DNA of 64,000 nt from Chlorobium phaeovibrioides (lineage in GTDB: Bacteria; Bacteroidota; Chlorobiia; Chlorobiales; Chlorobiaceae), in contig NZ_RXYK01000001.1 in assembly GCF_003968655.1 (NCBI RefSeq), forward strand, positions 1 to 64,000, given 5' to 3'. Below the pieces are notes generated by a model, which ran no database searches, had not been told where the DNA came from, and worked only from the letters and a program-made list of their open reading frames with translations. The translations under genes were made by a program, and so were the position numbers. The stretch's first letter is position 1; every line of letters starts with the position of its first letter. Below are positions 57,913 through 64,000 of the stretch, piece after piece.

Positions 57913-58598
57913 GAGCGGGGGGAGGATGAGGTTAAAAGAGAAATGGCTGAGGGTTTGCGGGCAGTCAAAAGAAAAATAGGATAGGAGGCCTCTACTCCGG
58001 CCCTGTTCTTTTTTTCAACCGTGTGGGCGGTTGTGAACGCAATCCCTTCAAATCCTGCCTGTTCAAGCATGCCGGCCAGTTCTTTCCGGTCGAACCCGGG
58101 ATGCACTTTTTCTTCCGGGTCGTCATGGAAAAGGCCCTCTTCATGGTCAAGATCGGCAATGGCAAGCACCCCTCCTTCTGAAAGCAGGTTGAAGAGCACA
58201 CCAAGGAACGGGGCTGTGCTGTCGATATGGTGGAGCGTCATGCTCGAATAAATAAAGTCATAGGGTGGCTTCAGGCGGCGGCGATCCTCGGCTGAAGAGA
58301 GGTCCAGGCAGAGGGTATCGATGTTTTTGGTTCCTGATGCCAGAAGTTTTCCCTCAAGCACGCCAAGCATCCTGTGCGAAGTGTCAATTGCGGTGAGGTG
58401 GCGTATGCGGGGTGCTACCTGCATTGTGACCAGGCCTGTGCCGCATCCAAACTCAAGCCCTTCGGTTGAGCCCTTCAGAGGAACGGTTTTTGTTATGGCT
58501 GATGCTACAGCATCGGCTATTGCTGTGCGGCGGAGGTTGCTGTCAAAGTCTGCAGCCTGCCGGTTGAATTTTTCAGAGCTGTGCCAGTTGTTTTTCAT
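57909..58598 (-). CDS. Class I SAM-dependent methyltransferase
   Basis: 229 residues. SAM motif I LEFGCGTGLVTMQV (near 48-61), motif II region LTAIDTSHRMLGVLEGKL, and DFIYSSMTLHHIDSTAPFLG (near 113) as motif IV, all in UbiE/BioC-like order. The substrate is unknown. Four-base overlap with the downstream phosphatase gene. Divergent from the acyltransferase gene with a 188-base gap in which I see only promoter-type sequence. Confidence 0.85.
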   Translation of the reverse strand: MKNNWHSSEKFNRQAADFDSNLRRTAIADAVASAITKTVPLKGSTEGLEFGCGTGLVTMQVAPRIRHLTAIDTSHRMLGVLEGKLLASGTKNIDTLCLDLSSAEDRRRLKPPYDFIYSSMTLHHIDSTAPFLGVLFNLLSEGGVLAIADLDHEEGLFHDDPEEKVHPGFDRKELAGMLEQAGFEGIAFTTAHTVEKKNRAGVEASYPIFLLTARKPSAISLLTSSSPRS

Positions 58599-58786
58599 AG
58601 TTCAGAAAATAACCATTCATCCTTCTCTTCAAAATGAAAGAGCTGCCCGATTTTTTTGTTGGTGATTGAGCCGAAACTGCCCGCGTTAATTTGCAGAGTT
58701 GTTGCACCTCCGTAACTCTTCGGCAACACTGGTTTGCTTTTTTGGGACTGTAGCCTGAAAAACAACCAGCGAGGAGTACTTTTGCA

Positions 58787-59590
58787 ATGAAGCAGCTGTT
58801 CAAACCACTTCCACATCTTTCGCCGGTTCGGGCGCTTCTGGTGAGATTTCTCATGCTCCCGAACTTTCTGCTTACCCGTGCTGAAGGGCTGGAGCGTCTG
58901 CCCTCCACAAAAGGACCATTCATTTTTGCATTCAACCACAACAACTCTGCCGAGGCGTTGATGGTGCCCATCTTTTTCATCTACCATCTCGGCGGCCATA
59001 CCATCAGCTTTGTCATCGACTGGATGTACGGCAGAGTGCCGGTTTTGGGAAGCATGATGGAGATGATTGAGCCGGTCTATGTCTATACCAAACGCTCCCC
59101 CCTCCGCTGGATTGAGTCGTCACGACCGGTTCGTACAGCTGAGAATACAGCACAGCGCTGCTGCCGCAAAATAGCTGCGGGCAGGAGCATAGGTATTTTC
59201 CCCGAAGGAAAGAGAAACCCAAATCCCGGCACCCTTGGCCGTGCCCGCAGCGGTATTGGGCATATAGCGCTTGAAAGTAGCGTCCAGGTCATTCCCGTAG
59301 GCATAGACTTTCCGCTACGAAGAGAGATGGGGAGAATACCCGTATTGGGACGAACCATCATCCGCGTCGGCACCCCCATGGACTTCAGCAGCTGCTCGGA
59401 TGAGTACCGCAGCCTCTCGGCAAAGGGAGGTGAAGAGACCCTGCAGAGGAACCGGCTGGCCATGGATGTGACACATGCAGTCATGAGGCGTCTTTCGGAT
59501 CTTTCCGGCAAGGAGTACCATTCTTCAAGTGCAATAGCAGCAACCACACTCCATCAACCACAAACCGGGGAAAGGCTATGTCAGGTGTAA
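58787..59590 (+). CDS. PlsC-family lysophospholipid/aminolipid acyltransferase with HX4E variant
   Basis: 267 residues, 1-acylglycerol-3-phosphate acyltransferase fold. Block I is FAFNHNNSAEALMVPIFF, where the usual HX4D catalytic pair appears as HX4E (H-NNSA-E, near 46-51). Block III FPEGKRNPNPG (near 144) and block IV VIPVGID (near 167) are normal. The N-terminal region has a hydrophobic stretch fitting membrane association. It follows GAGGAG (10-base spacing). The last 13 bases overlap the GNAT gene, so the two act together; an OlsA-like role is possible. Confidence 0.8.
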   Translation: MKQLFKPLPHLSPVRALLVRFLMLPNFLLTRAEGLERLPSTKGPFIFAFNHNNSAEALMVPIFFIYHLGGHTISFVIDWMYGRVPVLGSMMEMIEPVYVYTKRSPLRWIESSRPVRTAENTAQRCCRKIAAGRSIGIFPEGKRNPNPGTLGRARSGIGHIALESSVQVIPVGIDFPLRREMGRIPVLGRTIIRVGTPMDFSSCSDEYRSLSAKGGEETLQRNRLAMDVTHAVMRRLSDLSGKEYHSSSAIAATTLHQPQTGERLCQV

Positions 59591-60249
59591 CCGTCAGAAA
59601 AATCGAGAGTGCGGCCGACCGCCACCGTGCGCTGGAGGTAATCGAGCAGGTGTTCCGCAGGGAAAAGAACTGGATTTCAGCCGTCCATGAGCAGATGCCT
59701 GAAGGAGTTGAAAACGACAGCAGGGTGTCGTGGTTTCTGGCTGAGGTCAACGGACGGCCTGCCGGCATCATCCGCCTCCTCTACGATCCTCCGCTTGAAC
59801 TTCCCGAAGGGTACGGGGTGTCGTTTGAGCCGGGAGTTGATTTGGAGAAACTCCGCACTGCGGGTCGATATGCAGAGATAGGGCGGTTCATGATTCTGGG
59901 CGAGTACCGCCGCAATCCCCGTGTTGCGCTGCGTCTCATGCGTTCGGCAACCGCAGAGGTGGTTGAGCGCGATTACACCCATTTCATTACCGATGTGTTT
60001 GAAGGGGAGGCTAATTCACCCTTCAACTTCCATACCCGCGTGCTCGGTTTCGAGGTTGTTGGCAAGCATCTGTTTGGCGATCTGAACTGCAGTTCCACAC
60101 GCATCATTCTGACGCTTGACATCCTGAAGCTCTACCGCCGGGTAAAAAACAGCCGCAGCCGGATATACATGGAGCTGACCGAAGGCATTCGCACAGTCAT
60201 GGAGCGCAAGGCGGCCATGAGGGGCAGGAGGACTGTGTCAGGAGCCTGA
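59578..60249 (+). CDS. GNAT acyltransferase resembling LuxI/FeeM-type N-acyl amino acid synthases
   Basis: 223 residues. The N-terminal half has LAEVNGRPAGIIRLLYDPPL (near 48-67) and AEIGRFMILGEYRRNP (near 98-113), a match in form to the E-I-[SG]-R segment of LuxI, FeeM and OlsB relatives. Then LRLMRSATAEVVERDYTHFI is the acyl-thioester-binding helix region and FNFHTRVLGFEVVG follows. Such enzymes join a fatty acyl chain to an amino acid or homoserine lactone. With the overlapping PlsC-like gene it could make an ornithine-lipid-like aminolipid. The product is unknown. Confidence 0.65.
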   Translation: MSGVTVRKIESAADRHRALEVIEQVFRREKNWISAVHEQMPEGVENDSRVSWFLAEVNGRPAGIIRLLYDPPLELPEGYGVSFEPGVDLEKLRTAGRYAEIGRFMILGEYRRNPRVALRLMRSATAEVVERDYTHFITDVFEGEANSPFNFHTRVLGFEVVGKHLFGDLNCSSTRIILTLDILKLYRRVKNSRSRIYMELTEGIRTVMERKAAMRGRRTVSGA

Positions 60250-60272
60250 GCAGGCTGGTTTTCCCCTTTTTT
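60243..60272 (+). terminator. Terminator overlapping the end of the GNAT gene
   Basis: AGCCTG and CAGGCT form a 6-bp stem with a 2-base centre, followed by GGTTTTCCCCTTTTTT. The stem includes the last codons and stop of the GNAT gene. Confidence 0.55.
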
Positions 60273-60302
60273 GACAACAAACGAGATGAAGGGAGGTGTG
60301 CC

Positions 60303-60563
60303 ATGCTGAAGATTGAAGAGTTGAGGGCGGAAGTGAAGGGGGAGTTTTTCCTGAAGGAGGAGCTTGCCAGACACAATGTCAAAAAAGTTGATGCTCTGGC
60401 CGACATCATCATCAAGCCAACGGGGAAAAAGGATCTTGCCCGCCTGCTCGCCCTTCTTGACAGCTCCGGGTACCCGCATGTTGTCATCAACGAAAAAGGG
60501 CGGGTGCTGTTTCCCGACCATCGGTTCCATGGAGCTGTGGTCATAACTGACATCAAAGTGTGA
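60303..60563 (+). CDS. Small protein resembling a fragment of an FAD-linked oxidase N-domain
   Basis: 86 residues behind a strong GGGAGGTG site, so probably expressed. The part ADIIIKPTGKKDLARLLALL, then GYPHVVINEKGRVLF looks like the first subdomain of FAD-binding PCMH/MurB-type proteins (P-T-x-x-x-D-L-A-x-L-L), but the flavin-binding glycine loop and all of the rest are missing. It may be a free-standing relic or a small partner protein. No function is assigned. Confidence 0.55.
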   Translation: MLKIEELRAEVKGEFFLKEELARHNVKKVDALADIIIKPTGKKDLARLLALLDSSGYPHVVINEKGRVLFPDHRFHGAVVITDIKV

Positions 60564-60581
60564 ACTGCGTGTTTGCACTCT

Positions 60582-60611
60582 CTTTACAAACCCTTAACCA
60601 TCCCGTAACAT
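60582..60611 (+). promoter_or_regulatory. Pho-box-like triple repeat upstream of the phosphate-uptake genes
   Basis: Three 8-base units CTTTACAA, CTTAACCA and CGTAACAT are separated by exactly 3 bases (ACC, TCC), an 11-bp period. This is the layout of PhoB-binding direct repeats and is close to the cyanobacterial form PyTTAAPyPy(T/A). TAGATT at 60620-60625 lies 8 bases downstream, where a -10 element of a PhoB-activated promoter should be. Genes downstream encode a porin and phosphate-binding proteins. Confidence 0.65.
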
Positions 60612-60708
60612 AAGGCCCGTAGATTATCTGCGCATGAAATACTACGGCTTGAAATGGTTTCATTCCGTTTTTCATGGACACATTACACAAACCAACCAAA
60701 CCTTAATC

Positions 60709-61872
60709 ATGAAAAAAACAGCAATGTTAATCGGTCTTGCAGCCGTACTCGGGTTCTCGAGCAACGCGCAGGCCATCGACTGGAACTGGAAAGGCGATAT
60801 CCGTTACCGTTACCAGTCACAGCTGAAAGCTGATCAGGACGATGTTGATGACCATAGCAAAGACCGTCACCGTATCCGCGTCCGTTTCGGCGTGAGCCCG
60901 TGGATCAATGAGGAACTCTCTGCCGGTCTGCAGCTCTCCAGCGGTGGGACTGATCCTGTTTCGCGTAACGAAACTCTTGGAGACAACTTCGCTGCCGATG
61001 GCATCGTGCTGAATCAGGCATACATTGATTACCATCCGATGTTTCTTGACGGCGATGTCAACTTCATCCTCGGTAAGCGTGAGGCCAAGTCGACCCTTAC
61101 CGTGATTGATGACCTCGTATGGGACGGCGATGTGACGCTTGAGGGTATCACCGTGCAGTATGGCAAGGATGCCAAGGGTAAGGAGAAGAGTGGTCTTTGC
61201 GCAATTGCCGGTTATTACCTTGTTGACGAAGCTAATTGGGATGGTGAGTATAAGGGTACTTCTCCCTATCTGCTTGCTGCCCAGCTCTCCTACAAGGGAA
61301 CTGTCAGCGATCTCGGCTACCAGGTCGGCGCCAGCTACTACAACTATGTCAACCTCGGGCATGCAGATGATAAATCTGCTTATTACGACGCTTACTCTGA
61401 AGAGATGGATTACGATATCGTCGAGCTCTTCGGCAATGTGAGCGGCAAGGTCTCTTCGCTTCCCTGGAAGCTCTATGGCCAGTTTGCCCAGAACTTCGCC
61501 GATACCGACGAGCATACCTACCTTGACGACGATGCCAGCACCGCCTACCTTGTGGGTCTGAAGCTTGGCAAAGCCAAGAAGCCCGGCCAGATGGAGGCTT
61601 CTGTCGAGTACTTCAATCTCGGTGCGAGCTCCGTCAACCCCTATCTGACCGACAGCGACCGCGGTGATCTTACTGCGCAGGAGGTTGTTGGTGGAGATGA
61701 AAAGTGGCTTACCAATGTCGAAGGTTTCAAGGTTGGTGCCAAGTACCAGCTCATCCAGAACATGCAGCTCGGCATGACCTACTTCAACACCGGCTATGCT
61801 GACGCTCCCGAAGGGACTGACAGCGACTGGCGTGGTCACATGCTCCAGGCTGACGCTGTCGTGAAGTTCTAA
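60709..61872 (+). CDS. Outer-membrane porin of the phosphate-uptake locus
   Basis: 387 residues. It has a clear signal peptide (MKKTAMLIGLAAVLGFSSNA, cleavage after AQA), alternating beta-strand residues throughout (WNWKGDIRYRYQSQL and others), and the C-terminal Phe typical of outer-membrane barrels (QADAVVKF). It resembles trimeric anion-porin-like families. Neighbouring pstS genes and the upstream Pho-box-like repeat suggest phosphate passage. ATG 60709 fixes the signal peptide; a frame from 60634 adds non-signal sequence. Confidence 0.85.
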   Translation: MKKTAMLIGLAAVLGFSSNAQAIDWNWKGDIRYRYQSQLKADQDDVDDHSKDRHRIRVRFGVSPWINEELSAGLQLSSGGTDPVSRNETLGDNFAADGIVLNQAYIDYHPMFLDGDVNFILGKREAKSTLTVIDDLVWDGDVTLEGITVQYGKDAKGKEKSGLCAIAGYYLVDEANWDGEYKGTSPYLLAAQLSYKGTVSDLGYQVGASYYNYVNLGHADDKSAYYDAYSEEMDYDIVELFGNVSGKVSSLPWKLYGQFAQNFADTDEHTYLDDDASTAYLVGLKLGKAKKPGQMEASVEYFNLGASSVNPYLTDSDRGDLTAQEVVGGDEKWLTNVEGFKVGAKYQLIQNMQLGMTYFNTGYADAPEGTDSDWRGHMLQADAVVKF

Positions 61873-61937
61873 ACCAGTTGTGTGTTGTTCTTTCGTGTGT
61901 GCTGTTCTTTCTTCGTCAGGTTGTGTGGTTGGCCTGC

Positions 61938-61974
61938 AAGGCTGCCTCTGCTCCGGCAGGGCAGCCTTTTTTTT
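61938..61974 (+). terminator. Terminator after the porin gene
   Basis: AAGGCTGCC and GGCAGCCTT form a perfect 9-bp stem with a 13-base loop, running into eight T. It lies 65 bases after the porin stop, so the porin may be made in larger amounts than the downstream pstS. Confidence 0.85.
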
Positions 61975-62057
61975 AAAGGGCTGACTGCCGGGCTGTGACG
62001 GAACACTGGAAATGTCTTTTTCTCTCTTGTTTCTTCTAACCAATCATTCATAGTAAA

Positions 62058-62873
62058 ATGAAACTCTTCAGCAAATTCCTCATGGGTGCAGCTGTACTCG
62101 GCGTGATGGCTTCCGGCGATGCTTCAGCCGCTGGCAAAATCGTCATGGACGGTTCCACCACCGTAGGCCCGATTGCAAAATCGTTTGCAGCCTATTTCAC
62201 CAAAACCACCGGTACTGAAGTGACCGTCAGTGAGTCTGGTTCCGGCAACGGTGCCAAGAGCATCATCAATGGTACCTGCGACATCGCCAACATGTCACGC
62301 GCCATGAAAGATAAAGAGGTCGCTGCTGCAAAAGCCAAGGGTGTGAACCCGGTTGAGCACATCGTTGCTCTTGATGGCCTTGCTGTTGTTGTCAATCCCG
62401 GCAACCGCGTTACCGCTCTGAGCAAAGCACAGATCCGCGACATCTACTCTGGTAAAATCACCAACTGGAGCAAAGTTGGCGGCCCGAACGCCCAGATCGT
62501 CAAAATCCAGCGTGAGTCGAACAGCGGAACCCAGGATACTTTCAAGTCGCTCGTTATGGGCAAAGAGTATCCGATCTCCAAAAGAGCTGAGTCACAGGCC
62601 AGCAACGGTGCAGTCAAGAACCGTGTTTCAACCACTCCTGCTGCCATCGGTTTCCTTGGTCTCGGTTTTGTTGACAGCTCTGTGAAGCCTCTTCTTGTTG
62701 ATGGTGTTGCTCCCAGCGCCCAGACGGTCAAGAACGGTACCTACCCGATCTCCCGTCCTCTCTTCATGTACACCAACGGCCAGCCGACCGGTGTTGTGAA
62801 ACAGTTCATCGATCTGAACAAAACTTCTGACGGAATGCGCATGATCAGCGAGCTTGGTTTTGTGAACAAGTAA
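62058..62873 (+). CDS. pstS: Periplasmic phosphate-binding protein PstS, copy 1
   Basis: 271 residues. Signal peptide (about residues 1-24, ending ASA). PstS signature DGSTTVGPIAKSFAAYF (near 31-47), ESGSGNGAKSIINGTCDIAN (near 57-76) and RESNSGTQDTF (near 154) supply the phosphate-binding Ser/Thr/Asp/Arg. Phosphate ABC-transporter capture protein. Very similar to the next gene. Between copies lies a terminator. Confidence 0.93.
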   Translation: MKLFSKFLMGAAVLGVMASGDASAAGKIVMDGSTTVGPIAKSFAAYFTKTTGTEVTVSESGSGNGAKSIINGTCDIANMSRAMKDKEVAAAKAKGVNPVEHIVALDGLAVVVNPGNRVTALSKAQIRDIYSGKITNWSKVGGPNAQIVKIQRESNSGTQDTFKSLVMGKEYPISKRAESQASNGAVKNRVSTTPAAIGFLGLGFVDSSVKPLLVDGVAPSAQTVKNGTYPISRPLFMYTNGQPTGVVKQFIDLNKTSDGMRMISELGFVNK

Positions 62874-62909
62874 GCTTTCAGCCCTTTTCCGTAGCGCCTG
62901 CTGCGTTCG

Positions 62910-62948
62910 GCCGCTCTTCTTGATAGTAAGGAGGGCGGCTTTTTTTTT
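62910..62948 (+). terminator. Terminator between the two pstS genes
   Basis: GCCGCTCTTC and GGAGGGCGGC pair over 10 bases (with G-T pairs), loop TTGATAGTAA, followed by nine T. Confidence 0.8.
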
Positions 62949-62994
62949 GCTATTTTCAGATTCATGAATTTTACCAAATGAACTGGAGATGATG

Positions 62995-63801
62995 ATGAAA
63001 AGGATTCTGCTGCTGTTGAGTGTTCTGCTGTTTGCTTCTGTGGATGCGGTGGCTGTGGGTGGTGGAATTGTCATAGATGGATCAACAACGGTTGGACCCA
63101 TTGCAAAGTCTTTTGCGGCGTATTTCAAAAACCGTTACGCAGTTCCGGTGACTGTCAGCGAGTCGGGCAGCGGTAACGGCGCAAAAGGGCTGATCAACGG
63201 CACCTGTGACATTGCTTCAATGTCGAGGGCAATGAAAGGCCGGGAGATTGCTGCAGCTGCCACCAAGGGGGTTAACCCGGTAGCACATACCATTGCTCTT
63301 GATGGTATTGCCATTGTGGTGCATCCATCAAATCCTGTTGCCGGCCTGACCAGAGCTCAGATTGCATCCATCTACGAGGGGCGCATCACCAGCTGGAAGG
63401 GGGTTGGCGGACCCAATGCGCGGATAGTTGTCATCCAGCGGGAGTCGAACAGCGGAACGCAGGGCTCGTTCGGTGAGCTTGTGATGGGCAAAGGTGTGCA
63501 GATTACCCGCAACGCTGAAACACAGGCAAGCAATGGGGCTGTTAAAAACCGTGTCTCTTCAACACCGGGAGCCATAGGGTTTCTCGGTATGGGATTTGTC
63601 GACCGTTCTGTAAAAGTTATTGGCGTGAACGGGGTCAGGCCGTCACTCTCAGCTATCCGAAATGGCAGTTACCCTGTTTCCCGTCCGCTTTATATGTATA
63701 CCAATGGCCAGCCCACGGGAGTGGTGAAGCAGTTTATCGACCTTGCAGGAACGGTTGAGGGAAAGAGAATTGTCGGTGAACTTGGCTTCATTGCGCAATA
63801 G
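62995..63801 (+). CDS. Periplasmic phosphate-binding protein PstS, copy 2
   Basis: About 268 residues. Signal peptide MKRILLLLSVLLFASVDAVA, then the same PstS blocks as copy 1: DGSTTVGPIAKSFAAYF, ESGSGNGAKGLINGTCDIAS, RESNSGTQGSF. The two copies are clearly paralogous across the whole mature length. The third of three consecutive ATGs (62995) has the best spacing (6) from GGAG; 62989 and 62992 are alternatives. It is followed by an about 160-base gap and a probable pstC. Confidence 0.92.
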   Translation: MKRILLLLSVLLFASVDAVAVGGGIVIDGSTTVGPIAKSFAAYFKNRYAVPVTVSESGSGNGAKGLINGTCDIASMSRAMKGREIAAAATKGVNPVAHTIALDGIAIVVHPSNPVAGLTRAQIASIYEGRITSWKGVGGPNARIVVIQRESNSGTQGSFGELVMGKGVQITRNAETQASNGAVKNRVSSTPGAIGFLGMGFVDRSVKVIGVNGVRPSLSAIRNGSYPVSRPLYMYTNGQPTGVVKQFIDLAGTVEGKRIVGELGFIAQ

Positions 63802-63962
63802 TGTTCCTTTTGGATTCTTTGCCCAGTGAGGTTTTTGGGTAGTCAATTTGTGTGTATGAGGCATGTTGCAAAGATGTAACACAGCTGGTTTTTTTTTGAG
63901 GGCCAAAGAGTCTATACTTGAAGCGTCAAAAATAAAGCCCCCAGGAACCCAACTGCACTGTT

Positions 63963-64000
63963 ATGACTGAAGAGGTAAAGAATGATGGCCAGCGCTCAAG
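63963..64000 (+). CDS. Start of a truncated gene, possibly phosphate permease PstC
   Basis: Only 12 codons are visible (MTEEVKNDGQRS), not enough to recognise a family. The position after pstS suggests the ABC permease PstC. TATACT at about 63912 upstream may be a -10 element. Confidence 0.35.
   Translation, partial: MTEEVKNDGQRS

Noticed and set aside
1-64000. CRISPR array, prophage, rRNA operon or toxin-antitoxin pair
   Set aside because: No spaced direct repeats, phage structural genes, rRNA sequence or recognisable toxin-antitoxin pairs were seen.

Overview
This window is about 64 kb of a green sulfur bacterium (Chlorobiaceae, probably Chlorobium or a close relative). The evidence is a plant/cyanobacterial-type phytoene desaturase, a cobalamin-binding radical SAM protein of the bacteriochlorophyll-methyltransferase type, a hotdog thioesterase of the menaquinone type, a GC content in the middle fifties, and densely packed genes with many convergent overlaps. 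The species is inferred from gene content and was not established by any search. There are four tRNA genes, no rRNA and no CRISPR array. The only clear insertion sequence is the end of an IS3-family element cut off by the left edge.

Layout from the left. 0-6 kb: IS3-family end, aspS, a B12/radical SAM enzyme, a thioesterase, tRNA-Gly and tRNA-Met, ispD and queA. 6-11 kb: a fused beta-phosphoglucomutase/GH65 disaccharide phosphorylase and a HAD (trehalose-phosphatase-like) protein. 11-14.6 kb: tmk, an SDR oxidoreductase and a zinc peptidase on the minus strand, then a slipin and a universal stress protein on the plus strand. 14.6-19.9 kb: a complete methylmalonyl-CoA module (epimerase, both mutase subunits, MeaB). 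20-24.5 kb: rsmA, a C-terminal transketolase half, ybaB-recR, the carotenoid desaturase, tRNA-Arg and tRNA-Pro. 24.6-36 kb: a hybrid histidine kinase, prfC, ppa, a PPK2 kinase, a KdsC-like/NeuB-like sugar acid pair, htpG, a ferritin-like/VIT1 fusion and an APH/P-loop kinase fusion. 36-42 kb: a universal stress protein, class I fumarase and the gamma, alpha and beta subunits of a sodium-pumping biotin decarboxylase. 42-52 kb: a zinc-ribbon LRR protein, a second GH65 enzyme with a glycosyltransferase, dnaE, trxA and trxB. 52-64 kb: a sigma-54 activator facing a predicted sigma-54 promoter, trmH, PHP and metallophosphoesterase genes, a HAD phosphatase and methyltransferase pair, an acyltransferase/GNAT pair, and a phosphate-uptake locus (porin, two pstS genes, probable pstC start) behind a predicted Pho box.

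Metabolically, the mutase module and the fumarase/decarboxylase operon together cover malate to fumarate and succinyl-CoA to methylmalonyl-CoA chemistry, plus a biotin-dependent membrane sodium pump, as expected in an organism running a reductive or branched C4 pathway. The two GH65 enzymes, the HAD protein and the GT4 enzyme point to alpha-glucoside (trehalose- or kojibiose-like) turnover.

The observations I rate highest are: a divergent sigma-54 activator with a well-matched -24/-12 promoter in front of two unknown small genes; a three-repeat Pho-box-like element at the phosphate locus; a decarboxylase beta subunit with an extra exported barrel-sandwich-like N-terminal domain; an overlapping PlsC-like (HX4E)/LuxI-FeeM-like GNAT pair that may make an N-acylated amino-acid lipid; and a compact element near 26.4 kb able to form mutually exclusive hairpins.
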